From NCBI RefSeq assembly GCF_022370835.2, contig NZ_CP092365.1, positions 1,240,001 through 1,304,000 of the forward strand: DNA of 64,000 bases, written 5' to 3'. The DNA is from Mycolicibacillus parakoreensis (lineage in GTDB: Bacteria; Actinomycetota; Actinomycetes; Mycobacteriales; Mycobacteriaceae). Shown here one piece after another: positions 1 through 9,819 of the stretch (within the stretch, counting starts at the first letter, position 1; every line of letters begins with the position of its first letter). The notes under the pieces were generated by a model, which had not been told where the DNA came from, searched no databases, and saw only the letters and a program-made list of their open reading frames with translations. The translations under genes and the position numbers were made by a program.

Positions 1-1
1 G

Positions 2-364
2 GCGGCCGTGGAACTGGGCAGCCGTTACTTCCGGCTGCTGCCCCGCCGCTGGGTCGAGCGACTGGCCCCCCAGCCCGGCACCGGACCGAGCGAGACCCAG
101 CGCGACCGGGGCTTCTACCAGGCGCAGACGTTCACCATCACCAGCACCGGCGCGCGTTACCGGGCCGGCATCGCCCAGCAAGGCGACCCCGGCTACAAGG
201 CGACCGCGGTGCTGCTGGGCGAGAGCGGCCTGGCGTTGGCGCTGGACCGCGACCGCCTCTCCCCGCTCACCGGGGTGCTCACCCCCGCGGCGGCGATGGG
301 CGACGCGTTGCTGGACCGCTTCCCGGCCGCCGAAGTCGTGCTCGAGGTCACCCGGTTGGGCTAA
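2..364 (+). CDS. Trans-acting enoyl reductase / saccharopine dehydrogenase-like protein, C-terminal fragment
   Basis: Only the C-terminal ~120 residues are present; the frame is open to the left edge, so the start lies outside the window. The visible tail, with GDPGYKATAVLLGESGLALA and GVLTPAAAMGDALLDR, matches in style the C-termini of the mycobacterial trans-acting enoyl reductase family (NAD(P)-binding Rossmann domain at the N-terminus, not visible here). Position just upstream of valS matches Rv2449c in M. tuberculosis as I recall it. Family members reduce double bonds in lipid biosynthesis or are of unknown substrate. The family call is fairly secure; the substrate cannot be inferred. 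Confidence 0.7.
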   Translation, partial: AAVELGSRYFRLLPRRWVERLAPQPGTGPSETQRDRGFYQAQTFTITSTGARYRAGIAQQGDPGYKATAVLLGESGLALALDRDRLSPLTGVLTPAAAMGDALLDRFPAAEVVLEVTRLG

Positions 365-425
365 TGTCGTCGGCAGGGCCGCGACGACGTGCCCGAGATT
401 TCTCCCCGACGAAAGTAGGCGCAGC

Positions 426-998
426 ATGGCCGCGTTGGACGACCTGTTCGCTCAGATACCCACCCAGGAGATCGCGGCCAAACTCGGCGCCGACGAGGGC
501 GAGGTCGACACCGCCATCCAGACGCTGGTGCCGGTGCTGGTCGGTGGCCTGCAGCAGAACGCACAAGGCGACGACCACGCGTCGGCGATCGAGAACGCGG
601 CGAGCAACCACGCCGCGCGCGGGCTGCTGGATGCCGGTGTCTCGGTCGAGCAGGTCGACGAGGCCGACGGCCAGAAGGCCATCGCGAAGATCTTCGGCGG
701 CAACGGTGCCGGCGAGGTCGCCAGCGCGCTGGCCGGCGGTGACGCCGGCAACAGCGACCTGATGCAGAAATTGCTGCCGATCCTCGCACCGATCGTGCTG
801 GCCTACATCGGCAAGCAGCTCGGCGGCAAGACCGAAGCCGCGCCGGAGCCCTCCGGCGGACTCGGCGAGGTGCTCGGCAGCATCCTCGGCGGCGGCAACA
901 ACAATACGTTGGGCAGCATCTTGGACAGTGTGCTCGGCGACAACAAGGGCGGTGTGCTCGGCACCATCCTGGGCGGACTGCTCGGCGGCAAAAAATAA
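426..998 (+). CDS. DUF937 family protein, Gly-rich C-terminus
   Basis: A 190-residue protein starting [20 protein letters not shown]. Residues ~1-125 look like a DUF937 helical domain (repeated short helices, conserved [13 protein letters not shown] and [20 protein letters not shown]). The tail (~140-190) is a low-complexity series of [18 protein letters not shown] repeats, probably a flexible or self-associating segment. There is no signal peptide and no enzyme motif. It sits between the enoyl-reductase fragment and valS on the same strand with 61 bp before it. Function is unknown; the family name is the only safe statement. Confidence 0.75.
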   Translation: MAALDDLFAQIPTQEIAAKLGADEGEVDTAIQTLVPVLVGGLQQNAQGDDHASAIENAASNHAARGLLDAGVSVEQVDEADGQKAIAKIFGGNGAGEVASALAGGDAGNSDLMQKLLPILAPIVLAYIGKQLGGKTEAAPEPSGGLGEVLGSILGGGNNNTLGSILDSVLGDNKGGVLGTILGGLLGGKK

Positions 999-1040
999 TC
1001 CGCCCCAGCCCGGGTGGCCGGCCGGGTTGAGCCGGCTTCC

Positions 1041-1046
1041 TAGAAT
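1041..1046 (+). promoter_or_regulatory. valS -10 box, leaderless start
   Basis: TAGAAT is followed by 7 nt and then the GTG at 1054. This is the spacing at which mycobacterial RNA polymerase starts on the first base of the start codon, so valS is predicted to be leaderless. No ribosome binding site is visible before 1054, which supports this start over upstream in-frame codons. Confidence 0.6.
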
Positions 1047-1053
1047 CGGTCGG

Positions 1054-3750
1054 GTGACCGTCAGCTCAGACACCCCCACCGCCGAGGACGCCGCCGCCCT
1101 GCCCAAATCGTGGGACCCGGGCGCGCTGGAGGACGCCATCTACCAGCGGTGGGTCGAGGCCGGGTACTTCACCGCCGACCCGGACAGCGCCAAACCCGGG
1201 TACTCCATCGTGCTGCCGCCGCCGAACGTGACCGGCAGCCTGCACATGGGCCACGCGCTGGACCACACGTTGATGGATGCGCTGACCCGGCGCAAACGCA
1301 TGCAGGGCTACGAGGTGCTGTGGTTGCCCGGGATGGACCACGCCGGGATCGCCACCCAGAGTGTGGTGGAACGCCAGCTCGCCGCCGACGGCACGAGCAA
1401 GGAGGAACTGGGCCGCGATGGCTTCATCGAGCAGGTGTGGTCGTGGAAAAACGAATCCGGTGGCGCCATCGGCGAACAGATGCGCCGACTCGGCGACGGT
1501 GTGGACTGGAGCCGGGAACGGTTCACCATGGACGAGGGCCTGTCGCGTGCGGTGCGCACCATCTTCAAACGCCTCTACGACGCCGGGCTGATCTACCGGG
1601 CCGAACGGTTGGTCAACTGGTCGCCGGTGCTGCAGACCGCGATCAGCGACCTGGAAGTCAAATACGACGACATCGACGGTGAGCTCGTCTCGTTTCGGTA
1701 CGGCTCGCTCGATGACGCTCAACCCCACATCGTCGTGGCCACCACCCGGATGGAGACCATGCTCGGCGACACCGCGATCGCGGTGCACCCCGATGACGAC
1801 CGGTATCGGACCCTGGTCGGCACCACGCTGCCGCACCCGTTTTCGGACCGTCAGATCCCGGTCGTGGCCGACGAACACGTCGACCCCGAATTCGGCACCG
1901 GGGCAGTCAAAGTCACTCCCGCGCACGATCCCAACGACTTCGAGATCGGGCTGCGTCATCAGCTGCCGATGCCGTCCATCCTCGACACCAAGGGTCGAAT
2001 CGCCGATACTGGAACACAATTCGACGGTATGGACCGGTTCGAGGCGCGGGTCAAGGTCCGCGAGGCTCTCGCCGCGCAGGGCCGTATCGTCGCCGAGAAG
2101 CGGCCCTACGTGCACAGCGTCGGGCACTCCGAGCGCAGCGGTGAGGTGATCGAGCCGCGGCTGTCGCTGCAATGGTGGGTGAAGGTTTCGGCGTTGGCCG
2201 CCGCCGCCGGTGACGCCGTGCGTCACGGCGACACCGTGATCCATCCGGCGAGCCTGGAGCCGCGCTGGTTCGCCTGGGTCGACGACATGCACGACTGGTG
2301 CATCTCCCGGCAGCTGTGGTGGGGTCACCGCATCCCGATCTGGCACGGGCCCGGCGGTGAGGTCGTCTGTGTCGGCCCCGACGAGACCCCGCCGGACGGT
2401 TACGAACAAGACCCCGACGTGCTCGACACCTGGTTCTCCTCGGCGCTGTGGCCGTTCTCCACGATGGGCTGGCCGGAGCGCACCCCGGAGTTGGCGAAGT
2501 TCTACCCGACCAGCGTGCTGGTGACCGGCTACGACATCCTGTTCTTCTGGGTGGCCCGCATGATGATGTTCGGCACCTTCGTCGGCGATGACCCGACGAT
2601 CACCGCCGACGCCGCTCCGGCCGAGCGCCCGACGGTGCCGTTCGAGAATGTGTTCTTACACGGGTTGATCCGCGACGAGCACGGCCGCAAGATGAGCAAA
2701 TCGCGGGGCAACGGCATCGACCCGCTGGACTGGGTGGCGCGGTTCGGCGCCGACGCGCTGCGGTTCACTCTGGCCCGCGGCGCCAACCCGGGCGGGGACC
2801 TGTCGATCGGCGAGGACCAGGCCCGCGCATCGCGCAACTTCGTCACCAAACTGTTCAACGCCACCCGGTTCGCGTTGCTCAACGGCGCGTCGACCGCCGT
2901 GCCGGCCCCCGCGCACGCCGACCTGACCGACGCCGACCGCTGGATCCTCGGGCGGCTCGAACAGGTGCGCGGCGAGGTCGACGCCGCGCTGGACGCCTAC
3001 GAGTTCAGCAAGGCCTGCGAAGCGCTGTACCACTTCACCTGGGACGAGTTCTGCGACTGGTATGTGGAGCTGGCCAAGGTGCAACTCGCCGGCGGTGCCG
3101 CCCACACCACCGCGGTGCTGGCCACGGTGCTCGACACGCTGCTGCGGTTGCTGCACCCGATGATCCCGTTCGTCACCGAAACACTCTGGCAGGCGCTGAC
3201 CCGGTCCGGTGGTGGCGACGCCGACTCGCTGGTCATCGCGGCCTGGCCGCAGGCCTCGGGGATGGCGTCGGATCCGGTGGCCGCCCAGCGGATCGCCGAC
3301 GTGCAGAGGTTGGTGACCGAGGTGCGCCGCTTCCGCAGCGATCAGGGGCTCGCCGATCGGCAGAAGGTGCCGGCCCGGCTCGGGGGAATGGCGCAGGCGC
3401 AGCTGAGCGAGCATCTCGCGGTGGTGCGGGCCCTGGCCTGGCTGACCGATCCGGTCGACGGGTTCGAGCCGTCGGCGTCGGTGGAAGTGCGGTTGGCCCA
3501 CGGCACCGTCGTGGTCGAGTTGGACACCTCCGGCACCGTCGACGTGGCCGCCGAGCGTCGCCGGCTGACCAAGGATCTGGCCGCGGCGCAGAAGGAACTG
3601 GCCACCACCACCGCCAAACTGCAGAACCCGGCATTCGTGGACAAGGCGCCGGCTGCGGTGGTCGCCAAGATCCGCGACCGGCACCGGCTCGCCCGGCAGG
3701 AGACCGAGCGGATCACCGCCCGGTTGGCGGGAATGGCGGAGTCGCCGTGA
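1054..3750 (+). CDS. valS: Valyl-tRNA synthetase
   Basis: Class I aminoacyl-tRNA synthetase that charges tRNA-Val in the cytoplasm. The protein is 898 residues, normal for bacterial ValRS. The ATP-binding HIGH-type signature is HMGH at residues 64-67 and KMSKS is at 546-550. The CP1 editing domain lies between (~200-340), followed by the anticodon-binding domain and a C-terminal coiled coil (~835-895, [20 protein letters not shown]) typical of ValRS. The frame is open back to 928, but that extension overlaps the DUF937 gene; GTG 1054 follows a leaderless -10 box. Its stop overlaps the folC start by 4 nt (GTGA), so the two are translationally coupled. Confidence 0.97.
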   Translation: MTVSSDTPTAEDAAALPKSWDPGALEDAIYQRWVEAGYFTADPDSAKPGYSIVLPPPNVTGSLHMGHALDHTLMDALTRRKRMQGYEVLWLPGMDHAGIATQSVVERQLAADGTSKEELGRDGFIEQVWSWKNESGGAIGEQMRRLGDGVDWSRERFTMDEGLSRAVRTIFKRLYDAGLIYRAERLVNWSPVLQTAISDLEVKYDDIDGELVSFRYGSLDDAQPHIVVATTRMETMLGDTAIAVHPDDDRYRTLVGTTLPHPFSDRQIPVVADEHVDPEFGTGAVKVTPAHDPNDFEIGLRHQLPMPSILDTKGRIADTGTQFDGMDRFEARVKVREALAAQGRIVAEKRPYVHSVGHSERSGEVIEPRLSLQWWVKVSALAAAAGDAVRHGDTVIHPASLEPRWFAWVDDMHDWCISRQLWWGHRIPIWHGPGGEVVCVGPDETPPDGYEQDPDVLDTWFSSALWPFSTMGWPERTPELAKFYPTSVLVTGYDILFFWVARMMMFGTFVGDDPTITADAAPAERPTVPFENVFLHGLIRDEHGRKMSKSRGNGIDPLDWVARFGADALRFTLARGANPGGDLSIGEDQARASRNFVTKLFNATRFALLNGASTAVPAPAHADLTDADRWILGRLEQVRGEVDAALDAYEFSKACEALYHFTWDEFCDWYVELAKVQLAGGAAHTTAVLATVLDTLLRLLHPMIPFVTETLWQALTRSGGGDADSLVIAAWPQASGMASDPVAAQRIADVQRLVTEVRRFRSDQGLADRQKVPARLGGMAQAQLSEHLAVVRALAWLTDPVDGFEPSASVEVRLAHGTVVVELDTSGTVDVAAERRRLTKDLAAAQKELATTTAKLQNPAFVDKAPAAVVAKIRDRHRLARQETERITARLAGMAESP

Positions 3751-5174
3751 GCGACGCCGACGACCCCGGGCCGGGGCGCACCGAGCCGACGCCCGACGAG
3801 ATCGCGGCGCTGCTGCAGGTCGAGCATCTGCTCGACCAGCGCTGGGGGGAGACCCAGATCGAGCCGAGCCTGACCCGTATCAACGCCCTTCTCGACATGC
3901 TCGGATCGCCGCAACGCGGCTACCCGTCGATCCACATCGGCGGCACCAACGGCAAAACCTCGGTCGCGCGGATGGTCGACGCGCTGCTGAGCGCACTGCA
4001 CCGGCGCACCGGTCGGCTCACCAGCCCGCACCTGCAGTCGGCGGTCGAACGGATCTGCATCGACGGCGCCCCGATCAGCCCCGCCCGGTACGTGACGACC
4101 TACACCGAGATCGAGCCGTTCATCCAGATGGTCGACGAGTCCTCGCGGGCCGCCGGGGGACCCGCGTTGAGCAAATTCGAGGTGCTGACCGCGATGGCGT
4201 TCGCCGCGTTCGCCGACGCGCCGGTCGAGGTGGCCGTCATCGAGGTCGGCATGGGCGGGCGGTGGGACGCCACCAACGTGGTCGCCGCACCGGTGGTGGC
4301 GATCACCCCGATCGGGATCGACCACGTCGACTATCTCGGACCCGACCTGGCCTCGATCGCCGCGGAGAAGGCGGGGATCATCCACCAAGCCGGCGACGAC
4401 GCGCAGGTGGAGACCGTCGCGGTGATCGCCCGCCAGCAGCCTGAGGCGATGGCCGCCCTGATGGATCAGGCGATGCGCACCGAGACGGCCGTCGCCCGCG
4501 AAGACTCCGAGTTCGCCGTACTGGACCGCCGGGTCGCCGTCGGTGGGCAACTGTTGACCCTGCAGGGCCTCGGCGGGGTCTACGACGAGGTGTTCGTGCC
4601 GCTGCACGGCGAACACCAGGCCCACAATGCGGCGGTGGCGCTGGCGGCGGTCGAGGCGTTCTTCGGTGCCGGCAAGGACCGCCAGCTCGACGTCGACGCG
4701 GTGCGCGCCGGGTTCGCCGCGGTGACCAGCCCGGGGCGCCTGGAGCGGGTGCGTAGCGCGCCGACGGTGTTCCTCGACGCCGCCCACAACCCGGCCGGAG
4801 CCGCGGCGTTGGCCGAGGCGTTGAGCGCCGAGTTCGACTTCCGCACCCTCGTCGGGGTGCTCGCGGTGCTCACCGACAAAGACGTCGACGGCATCATCGC
4901 CGCCCTGGAGCCGGTGTTCGACCAGGTGGTGGTCACCCAGAACGGGTCGCCGCGGGCGCTCGACGTCGAGGAGTTGACCCTGGCGGCGCAGCAGCGGTTC
5001 GGCCCCGAACGCGTCACCGCCGCGCCGACCCTCGCCGACGCGATCGAGGTGGCCACCGCGATCGTGGAGGAGGTCGGCGACGCCGGGACGCTGTCGGGCG
5101 CCGGCATCGTCATCACCGGCTCGGTGGTCACCGCCGGGGCCGCCCGCACCCTTTTCGGAGGTGAGCCGCAGTGA
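3747..5174 (+). CDS. folC: Bifunctional dihydrofolate synthase / folylpolyglutamate synthase
   Basis: Adds glutamate to dihydropteroate and then to reduced folates in the cytoplasm. The 475-residue protein has the Mur-ligase-type ATP-binding loop GGTNGKTS at residues 65-72, the FPGS signature with [12 protein letters not shown] and the substrate region GIDHVDYLG. The C-terminal Mur-ligase domain includes [13 protein letters not shown] 3747 overlaps the valS stop by 4 nt, and the 3' end overlaps the next gene by 4 nt, giving a tightly coupled valS-folC-DUF4233 operon with the same order as in M. tuberculosis. Confidence 0.96.
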   Translation: MSDADDPGPGRTEPTPDEIAALLQVEHLLDQRWGETQIEPSLTRINALLDMLGSPQRGYPSIHIGGTNGKTSVARMVDALLSALHRRTGRLTSPHLQSAVERICIDGAPISPARYVTTYTEIEPFIQMVDESSRAAGGPALSKFEVLTAMAFAAFADAPVEVAVIEVGMGGRWDATNVVAAPVVAITPIGIDHVDYLGPDLASIAAEKAGIIHQAGDDAQVETVAVIARQQPEAMAALMDQAMRTETAVAREDSEFAVLDRRVAVGGQLLTLQGLGGVYDEVFVPLHGEHQAHNAAVALAAVEAFFGAGKDRQLDVDAVRAGFAAVTSPGRLERVRSAPTVFLDAAHNPAGAAALAEALSAEFDFRTLVGVLAVLTDKDVDGIIAALEPVFDQVVVTQNGSPRALDVEELTLAAQQRFGPERVTAAPTLADAIEVATAIVEEVGDAGTLSGAGIVITGSVVTAGAARTLFGGEPQ

Positions 5175-5578
5175 CCGCGCAACCGGTCGACCCGTGGAAG
5201 AGTTTCCGCGGGGTGATGGCCGCCACGTTGATCCTCGAGGCCATCGTGGTGCTGCTGGCGATCCCCGTCGTCGCGATGGTCGGCGGCGGGCTGACCGTCG
5301 GGTCGCTGAGCTACCTGATCGCGGTGGCGGCGGTGCTGATCGTGCTCACCGGTGTGCAGGGCCGGCCCTGGGCGATCTGGGTGAACCTGGCCGTCCAGAT
5401 GGCCCTGGTGATGGGGTTCGCGGTGTACCCGGGGGTGGGGTTCGTCGGGGTGTTGTTCTTGGTGGTGTGGGTGCTGATCGCCTACTTCCGCGCGGAGGTC
5501 CTGCGCCGACAGCGTCGGGGGTTGCTTCCCGGCCAGCAGACCGACCCCGGCCCGGGCCCGGTGGACGGCGCCGCCTGA
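5171..5578 (+). CDS. DUF4233 integral membrane protein
   Basis: A 135-residue membrane protein with about four hydrophobic segments (residues ~14-37, 44-62, 68-88, 90-110) and a charged, Pro-rich tail (RAEVLRRQRRGLLPGQQ). It is the homologue, by position and character, of Rv2446c. GTG 5171 overlaps the folC stop by 4 nt, so it is translated with folC. No catalytic motif is visible and its function is unknown; constant linkage to folC in mycobacteria suggests co-regulation rather than a proven role in folate metabolism. Confidence 0.85.
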   Translation: MTAQPVDPWKSFRGVMAATLILEAIVVLLAIPVVAMVGGGLTVGSLSYLIAVAAVLIVLTGVQGRPWAIWVNLAVQMALVMGFAVYPGVGFVGVLFLVVWVLIAYFRAEVLRRQRRGLLPGQQTDPGPGPVDGAA

Positions 5579-5608
5579 GCGGGTGCCACGTCGGTTACGC
5601 TGTGCGCC

Positions 5609-5653
5609 GTGACGCGGCCGCGACCAGCGCGGCACGTCGGGGGGATGACCTGA
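5609..5653 (+). CDS. Candidate leaderless 14-residue sORF in the ndk leader
   Basis: TACGCT (5596-5601) is followed by 7 nt and GTG 5609, the leaderless geometry; the frame runs 14 codons (VTRPRPARHVGGMT) to TGA at 5651. It ends 28 nt before ndk. The peptide is Arg/Pro-rich with no recognisable function. It may be translated only because the transcript happens to begin there, or it may tune ndk expression. Evidence is limited to promoter spacing. Confidence 0.35.
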   Translation: MTRPRPARHVGGMT

Positions 5654-5681
5654 GCTTTTGGGGGAGAAGGAGTGACGCACG

Positions 5682-6092
5682 GTGACTGAGCGGACCCTGG
5701 TGTTGATCAAACCCGACGGTGTGCAGCGCCGGCTGGTGGGTGAGATCCTGCGCCGGATCGAGAACAAGGGCCTGACACTGGCCGCGGTCGAATTGAGAAA
5801 CGTCTCCGACGAGGTGGCTCGTCGCCACTACGCCGAGCACGACGGCAAGCCGTTCTTCGCGTCGCTGCTGGAGTTCATCACCTCCGGGCCGCTGGTGGCC
5901 GCGGTGGTCGAGGGGCCCCGCGCGGTCGCGGCGTTCCGGCAACTCGCCGGCAGCACCGATCCGGTCGAGGGGGCGGCACCGGGCACGATCCGCGGTGATT
6001 TCGGCCTGGAAATCCAGTCCAACCTGGTGCACGGCTCCGATTCGGCCGAGTCGGCACGCCGTGAGATCGACCTCTGGTTCCCCGGTCTGTAG
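5682..6092 (+). CDS. ndk: Nucleoside diphosphate kinase
   Basis: Transfers the gamma phosphate from ATP to other NDPs through a phosphohistidine. The 136 residues are full length. The start [16 protein letters not shown] is the canonical NDPK N-terminus, and the active-site histidine is H117 within [15 protein letters not shown] 5682 is preceded by a strong purine-rich ribosome binding site (AGAAGGAG around 5666-5673). It is transcribed separately from the folC operon, from a promoter near 5596, and lies just upstream of the rne leader as in M. tuberculosis (ndkA-rne). Confidence 0.97.
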   Translation: MTERTLVLIKPDGVQRRLVGEILRRIENKGLTLAAVELRNVSDEVARRHYAEHDGKPFFASLLEFITSGPLVAAVVEGPRAVAAFRQLAGSTDPVEGAAPGTIRGDFGLEIQSNLVHGSDSAESARREIDLWFPGL

Positions 6093-6388
6093 CGCCGGGT
6101 TGGTCGTCTTGGTCCGGTCCCGCACCGCAGTGTGGGATACTGGCCAGTGGTGAACGACACCGAACCGGCGTCTGACACCCGGATGACGGCTGAGACAAGC
6201 GCGACCACCGCGACCCGCGATGCGGCGCGCCCTGTCGAGGTGATCATTCAGCCCAGGCACTGAGTGGGTTCCACCCGAGCCGCTCGGAGCGAGACCACCA
6301 CAAGCCCGGGGATGTGACCCGGGCGCATAACGGAAGCCCCCGTGCAGGCCGCGTTGATACACGCGCCCGGGGGCTCAAGGAGACTTAC
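6093..6388 (+). promoter_or_regulatory. Long structured 5' leader of rne
   Basis: This 296-bp stretch between ndk and rne holds a -10-like GATACT (6136-6141) and two perfect inverted repeats near the gene. The first is GCCCGGG (6304-6310) / CCCGGGC (6318-6324) with a 7-nt loop. The second is AGCCCCCG (6335-6342) / CGGGGGCT (6368-6375), ending 1 nt before the ribosome binding site AAGGAG (6377-6382). If transcription starts near 6148, the leader is about 240 nt. Mycobacterial rne genes are known to have unusually long 5' UTRs that affect mRNA stability; autoregulation by RNase E is inferred here by analogy with E. coli. Confidence 0.6.
6150..6263 (+). CDS. Candidate 37-residue uORF in the rne leader
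   Basis: GATACT at 6136-6141 places a transcription start at about 6148-6150, and GTG 6150 opens a 37-codon frame ending at TGA 6261. It starts VNDTEPASDTRMTAETSATT and ends VEVIIQPRH. About 80 percent of its third codon positions are G or C, compatible with coding in this genome but not proof. It has no recognised domain. Translation of it would keep ribosomes on the first third of the leader, ahead of the two hairpins. Confidence 0.35.
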   Translation: MNDTEPASDTRMTAETSATTATRDAARPVEVIIQPRH

Positions 6389-9274
6389 GTGACCGATGAT
6401 GTTCAATCCACAGATCCGTCCGAAAACCCGCAACCGGGAGAGCTCCCCGAGAAGCTGAGGGTGCACTCCCTGGCGCGGGTGCTGGGGACCACCAGCCGCC
6501 GCGTGCTCGAGGCGCTCGCCGAGCTCGACGGGCGCATGCGTAGTGCCCACTCCAGCGTCGACCGCGGCGACGCGGTGCGAGTGCGCGACCTGCTGGAGGC
6601 GGCCGCTGCGCCGACGGCCGCAACCGAGTCCGGCGGGGCGCCCGGGGTGGTCGCCGGCGACGCCGTCGAACCGGAGTCGCGGCTGATGCTCGAGACCCAC
6701 GAGACGCCGCAGACCGGGGTGACCGACCAGCCCGAATACATGCCGCTGTTCGTGGCGCCGCAGCCGGTCACACCGTCCCGCGGTGGCGACGACGCCGACG
6801 GCGAGACCACAGAGAGCGACGACGCCGGCGACCCCGGCGGCGGGGACGACCCCGAGGGCGACACCGACAGCGACCGCCCCTCGGGCCGGCGGCGGCGCCG
6901 CGGCCGGCGCGGGCGCGGCCGCGGGCGCGGCGAGCAGAACGGCGCCGACGACGCCGACGGCGACGACAGCGGTGAGGGCAGCGACGACACCGACGGCGAC
7001 GACAACGGCCAGGGCGACGGTGAGGGCTCCGACGACAACGGCGGTTCGGAGAGCAGCAGTCGGCGGCGCCGGCGGCGCCGCCGCCGCAAGAACGGCTCCG
7101 GGGACGGCGCCGAGGACACGGCGTCCGACGACCCGCCGAACACCGTCGTGCACGAGCGCGCCCCCCGCGGCGCCTCCAAGGACTCCGAGATCCAGGGCAT
7201 CAACGGCTCCACCCGATTGGAGGCCAAACGGCAGCGTCGTCGCGACGGCCGAGACGCCGGGCGCCGTCGGCCCCCGGTGCTCTCCGAGGCCGAGTTCCTC
7301 GCCCGCCGCGAAGCGGTGCAACGCACCATGGTGGTCCGCGACAAGGTGCGCACCGAACCGCCGCACGAGGGCTCGCGGTACACCCAGATCGCCGTGCTCG
7401 AGGACGGCATCGTCGTCGAACACTTCGTCACCTCGGCGGCGTCGGCCTCGCTGGTGGGCAACATCTACTTAGGGATCGTGCAGAACGTGTTGCCGTCGAT
7501 GGAGGCCGCGTTCGTCGACATCGGCCGCGGCCGCAACGGCGTGCTCTACGCCGGCGAGGTGAATTGGGAGGCCGCCGGCCTCGGCGGGGCGAACCGCAAG
7601 ATCGAGCAGGCCCTCAAACCCGGCGACTACGTCGTCGTGCAGGTCAGCAAGGATCCGGTGGGACACAAGGGGGCGCGGCTGACCACCCAGGTGTCGCTGG
7701 CCGGCCGCTACCTGGTGTACGTGCCGGGAGCGTCCTCGACCGGGATCAGCCGCAAACTGCCCGACACCGAGCGTCAGCGTCTCAAGCAGATCCTGCGTGA
7801 GGTGGTCCCACCGGAGGCGGGGGTGATCATCCGCACCGCGTCGGAGGGCATCAAGGAAGACGACATCCGCGCCGACGTGGCCCGCCTGCAGGAGCGGTGG
7901 AACCAGATCGACGCCACCGCCGCGCAGACCAAGAAGAAGGCCGCCGGCGCCGCGGTCAGCCTGTATGAAGAACCCGACGTGCTGGTCAAGGTCATCCGTG
8001 ATCTGTTCAACGAGGACTTCTCCGAGCTGATCGTCTCCGGCGACGACGCCTGGACCACGATCACCGACTACATCAACGCCGTCGCTCCCGAACTGATCGA
8101 CAAGGTCACCCGGTATGCGCCGCCGTCCGGCCCGGACGGCCAGCCCGGCCCGGACGTGTTCGCGGTGCACCGCATCGACGAACAGCTCACCAAGGCGATG
8201 GACCGCAAGGTGTGGCTGCCGTCGGGGGGCACCCTGGTGATCGACCGCACCGAGGCGATGACGGTGGTCGACGTCAACACCGGCAAGTTCACCGGTGCCG
8301 GCGGCAACCTCGAGGAGACCGTCACCAAAAACAACCTCGAGGCGGCCGAGGAGATCGTGCGCCAGCTGCGGCTGCGCGACATCGGCGGCATCGTGGTCAT
8401 CGACTTCATCGACATGGTGCTGGAGTCCAACCGGGATCTGGTGCTGCGGCGGCTCACCGAGGCGCTGGCCCGTGACCGCACCCGCCACCAGGTCTCCGAG
8501 GTGACCTCGCTGGGCCTGGTGCAGCTGACCCGCAAGCGGCTCGGCACCGGGCTCATCGAGGCGTTCTCCACCTCCTGCTCGCACTGCGCCGGGCGGGGCA
8601 TCACCTTGCACGCCGACCCCGTGGACTCCACCTCGTCGGGGGGGCGCGGATCGGGCTCCGGCGGGCGGCGCAACCGGCGGTCGCGCAAGGGCCGTTCCGA
8701 CGAGCCCGTGGTGGCCAAGGTCCCGGCCCACACCGCCGGGGAGCACCCGATGTTCAAGGCGATGGCCGCCGCCAACCAGGCCGACGAGGCCGACGAGGAC
8801 GGTGCGACCGGCGAGGACGGCGCGGGGGCCCGGGGCGAGGCGGCGGTGACCGCGCAGGCCGAACGCGAGGCCGACGCCGCGGTCAGCGACATCGACGAGG
8901 CCACCGCCGGGGCGCGGGGCGGCGCCGCCGGGGCGCGACGCACACCGCAGACCGCGTTCACCGACGAGGCCGACGAGGTCGACGAGGTCGATGACGTCGA
9001 CGAGGCCGACGAGGCCGACGACGATGAGGACGACTACGACGACGAGGCTGATGAGGCTGATGAGGCTGACGATGGCGACGAGGACGAGTTCGACGAGGAC
9101 TATTCCAGCGACTTCGACGAACTCGACGACACCGACGACGACTACGACGACCGGGACGACCGGGACGACCGGGACGACCCAGACGATCAGGACGAGGACG
9201 AGTTCGCCCCGACGCGGCCCCGGCGGCGTCGTGCCGCGGCCCGCCCGGCCGGCCCGCCCGCGCACGACGGCTGA
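6389..9274 (+). CDS. rne: Ribonuclease E/G family endoribonuclease
   Basis: Principal endoribonuclease of rRNA maturation and mRNA decay. The 961-residue product has the actinobacterial layout: a disordered N-terminal arm (~1-310) with acidic stretches and an [18 protein letters not shown] basic patch, a central catalytic core (~325-745) with an S1 domain, and a long acidic C-terminal tail. Metal ligands correspond to D628 (VDVNTGKF) and D672 (IDFIDM); the zinc-link motif CSHC is at 730-733. GTG 6389 is chosen because AAGGAG precedes it by 6 nt and the following residues match RNase E N-termini (LRVHSLARVLGTTSRRVLEA); the frame is open to 6314 but within the leader. Confidence 0.95.
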   Translation: MTDDVQSTDPSENPQPGELPEKLRVHSLARVLGTTSRRVLEALAELDGRMRSAHSSVDRGDAVRVRDLLEAAAAPTAATESGGAPGVVAGDAVEPESRLMLETHETPQTGVTDQPEYMPLFVAPQPVTPSRGGDDADGETTESDDAGDPGGGDDPEGDTDSDRPSGRRRRRGRRGRGRGRGEQNGADDADGDDSGEGSDDTDGDDNGQGDGEGSDDNGGSESSSRRRRRRRRRKNGSGDGAEDTASDDPPNTVVHERAPRGASKDSEIQGINGSTRLEAKRQRRRDGRDAGRRRPPVLSEAEFLARREAVQRTMVVRDKVRTEPPHEGSRYTQIAVLEDGIVVEHFVTSAASASLVGNIYLGIVQNVLPSMEAAFVDIGRGRNGVLYAGEVNWEAAGLGGANRKIEQALKPGDYVVVQVSKDPVGHKGARLTTQVSLAGRYLVYVPGASSTGISRKLPDTERQRLKQILREVVPPEAGVIIRTASEGIKEDDIRADVARLQERWNQIDATAAQTKKKAAGAAVSLYEEPDVLVKVIRDLFNEDFSELIVSGDDAWTTITDYINAVAPELIDKVTRYAPPSGPDGQPGPDVFAVHRIDEQLTKAMDRKVWLPSGGTLVIDRTEAMTVVDVNTGKFTGAGGNLEETVTKNNLEAAEEIVRQLRLRDIGGIVVIDFIDMVLESNRDLVLRRLTEALARDRTRHQVSEVTSLGLVQLTRKRLGTGLIEAFSTSCSHCAGRGITLHADPVDSTSSGGRGSGSGGRRNRRSRKGRSDEPVVAKVPAHTAGEHPMFKAMAAANQADEADEDGATGEDGAGARGEAAVTAQAEREADAAVSDIDEATAGARGGAAGARRTPQTAFTDEADEVDEVDDVDEADEADDDEDDYDDEADEADEADDGDEDEFDEDYSSDFDELDDTDDDYDDRDDRDDRDDPDDQDEDEFAPTRPRRRRAAARPAGPPAHDG
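8966..9180 (+). repeat. Acidic low-complexity repeats encoding the RNase E tail
   Basis: Short tandem units of GACGAGGCC/GACGAGGTC encode runs of DEA and DEV, followed by a 9-bp unit GACGACCGG repeated about three times near 9146-9180 (DDR repeats). The tail is strongly acidic and presumably disordered. Such tandem codon repeats are prone to slippage, so length should vary between strains. Confidence 0.7.
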
Positions 9275-9493
9275 GCACCGACCGGTTTGACCCCGTCCGC
9301 GCTGGTCACGTACCCTTGAGCAGTTGTCGCCAGGCCCGTCCGACGACGCTGTGCCGCCGGAGCGCTTCCCGCAGGGGAGAATCCGAGGACCGCATCCGAC
9401 GAGGGGCATCGCCGTGGCCGGCACATCCCAGACCCCGCCCGCGCACCCCCGGGTTGCGCGCGCACCGATGAGCGAAGCAGAGGAACACACACG
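9275..9493 (+). promoter_or_regulatory. rplU-rpmA promoter and leader
   Basis: The 219-bp gap between rne and rplU contains TACCCT at 9310-9315, a good mycobacterial -10 box, giving a predicted leader of about 170 nt before rplU. No coding frame in it looks real. Ribosomal protein leaders are often regulatory, but I see no structure that identifies a specific autoregulatory element. Confidence 0.45.
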
Positions 9494-9805
9494 ATGGCGA
9501 CGTACGCAATCGTCAAGACCGGCGGCAAGCAGTACAAGGTCGCCGTCGGGGACGTGGTCAAGGTCGAGAAGCTCGACGCGCAGGCCGGCAACTCGGTCTC
9601 GCTTCCGGTCGCACTCGTCGTCGACGGCGCCACCGTCACCAGCGACGCCAAGGCGCTGGAGAAGGTTGCGGTCACCGGTGAGGTCCTCGAACACAAGAAG
9701 GGCCCCAAGGTGCGTATCCACAAGTTCAAGAACAAGACCGGTTACCACAAGCGGCAGGGGCACCGGCAGCAGCTGACCGTGCTCAAGGTCACCGGAATCA
9801 AGTAG
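9494..9805 (+). CDS. rplU: 50S ribosomal protein L21 (bL21)
   Basis: The 103-residue protein begins [20 protein letters not shown], the conserved bL21 N-terminus, and ends with the [17 protein letters not shown] segment typical of the family. It binds 23S rRNA in the large subunit. It is followed after 14 bp by rpmA, and the L21-L27-Obg order is conserved across bacteria. Its promoter is probably the -10 box at 9310. Confidence 0.98.
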   Translation: MATYAIVKTGGKQYKVAVGDVVKVEKLDAQAGNSVSLPVALVVDGATVTSDAKALEKVAVTGEVLEHKKGPKVRIHKFKNKTGYHKRQGHRQQLTVLKVTGIK

Positions 9806-9819
9806 CAGGAGTCAACGAC

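Noticed and set aside
1066..2409. 447-codon minus-strand frame inside valS
   Set aside because: Antisense shadow of valS; composition is Val/Gly/Asp/His-rich with no motif.
7469..9763. 764-codon minus-strand frame opposite rne and rplU
   Set aside because: It is the mirror of the rne acidic repeats (Val/Leu runs) and spans two real genes.
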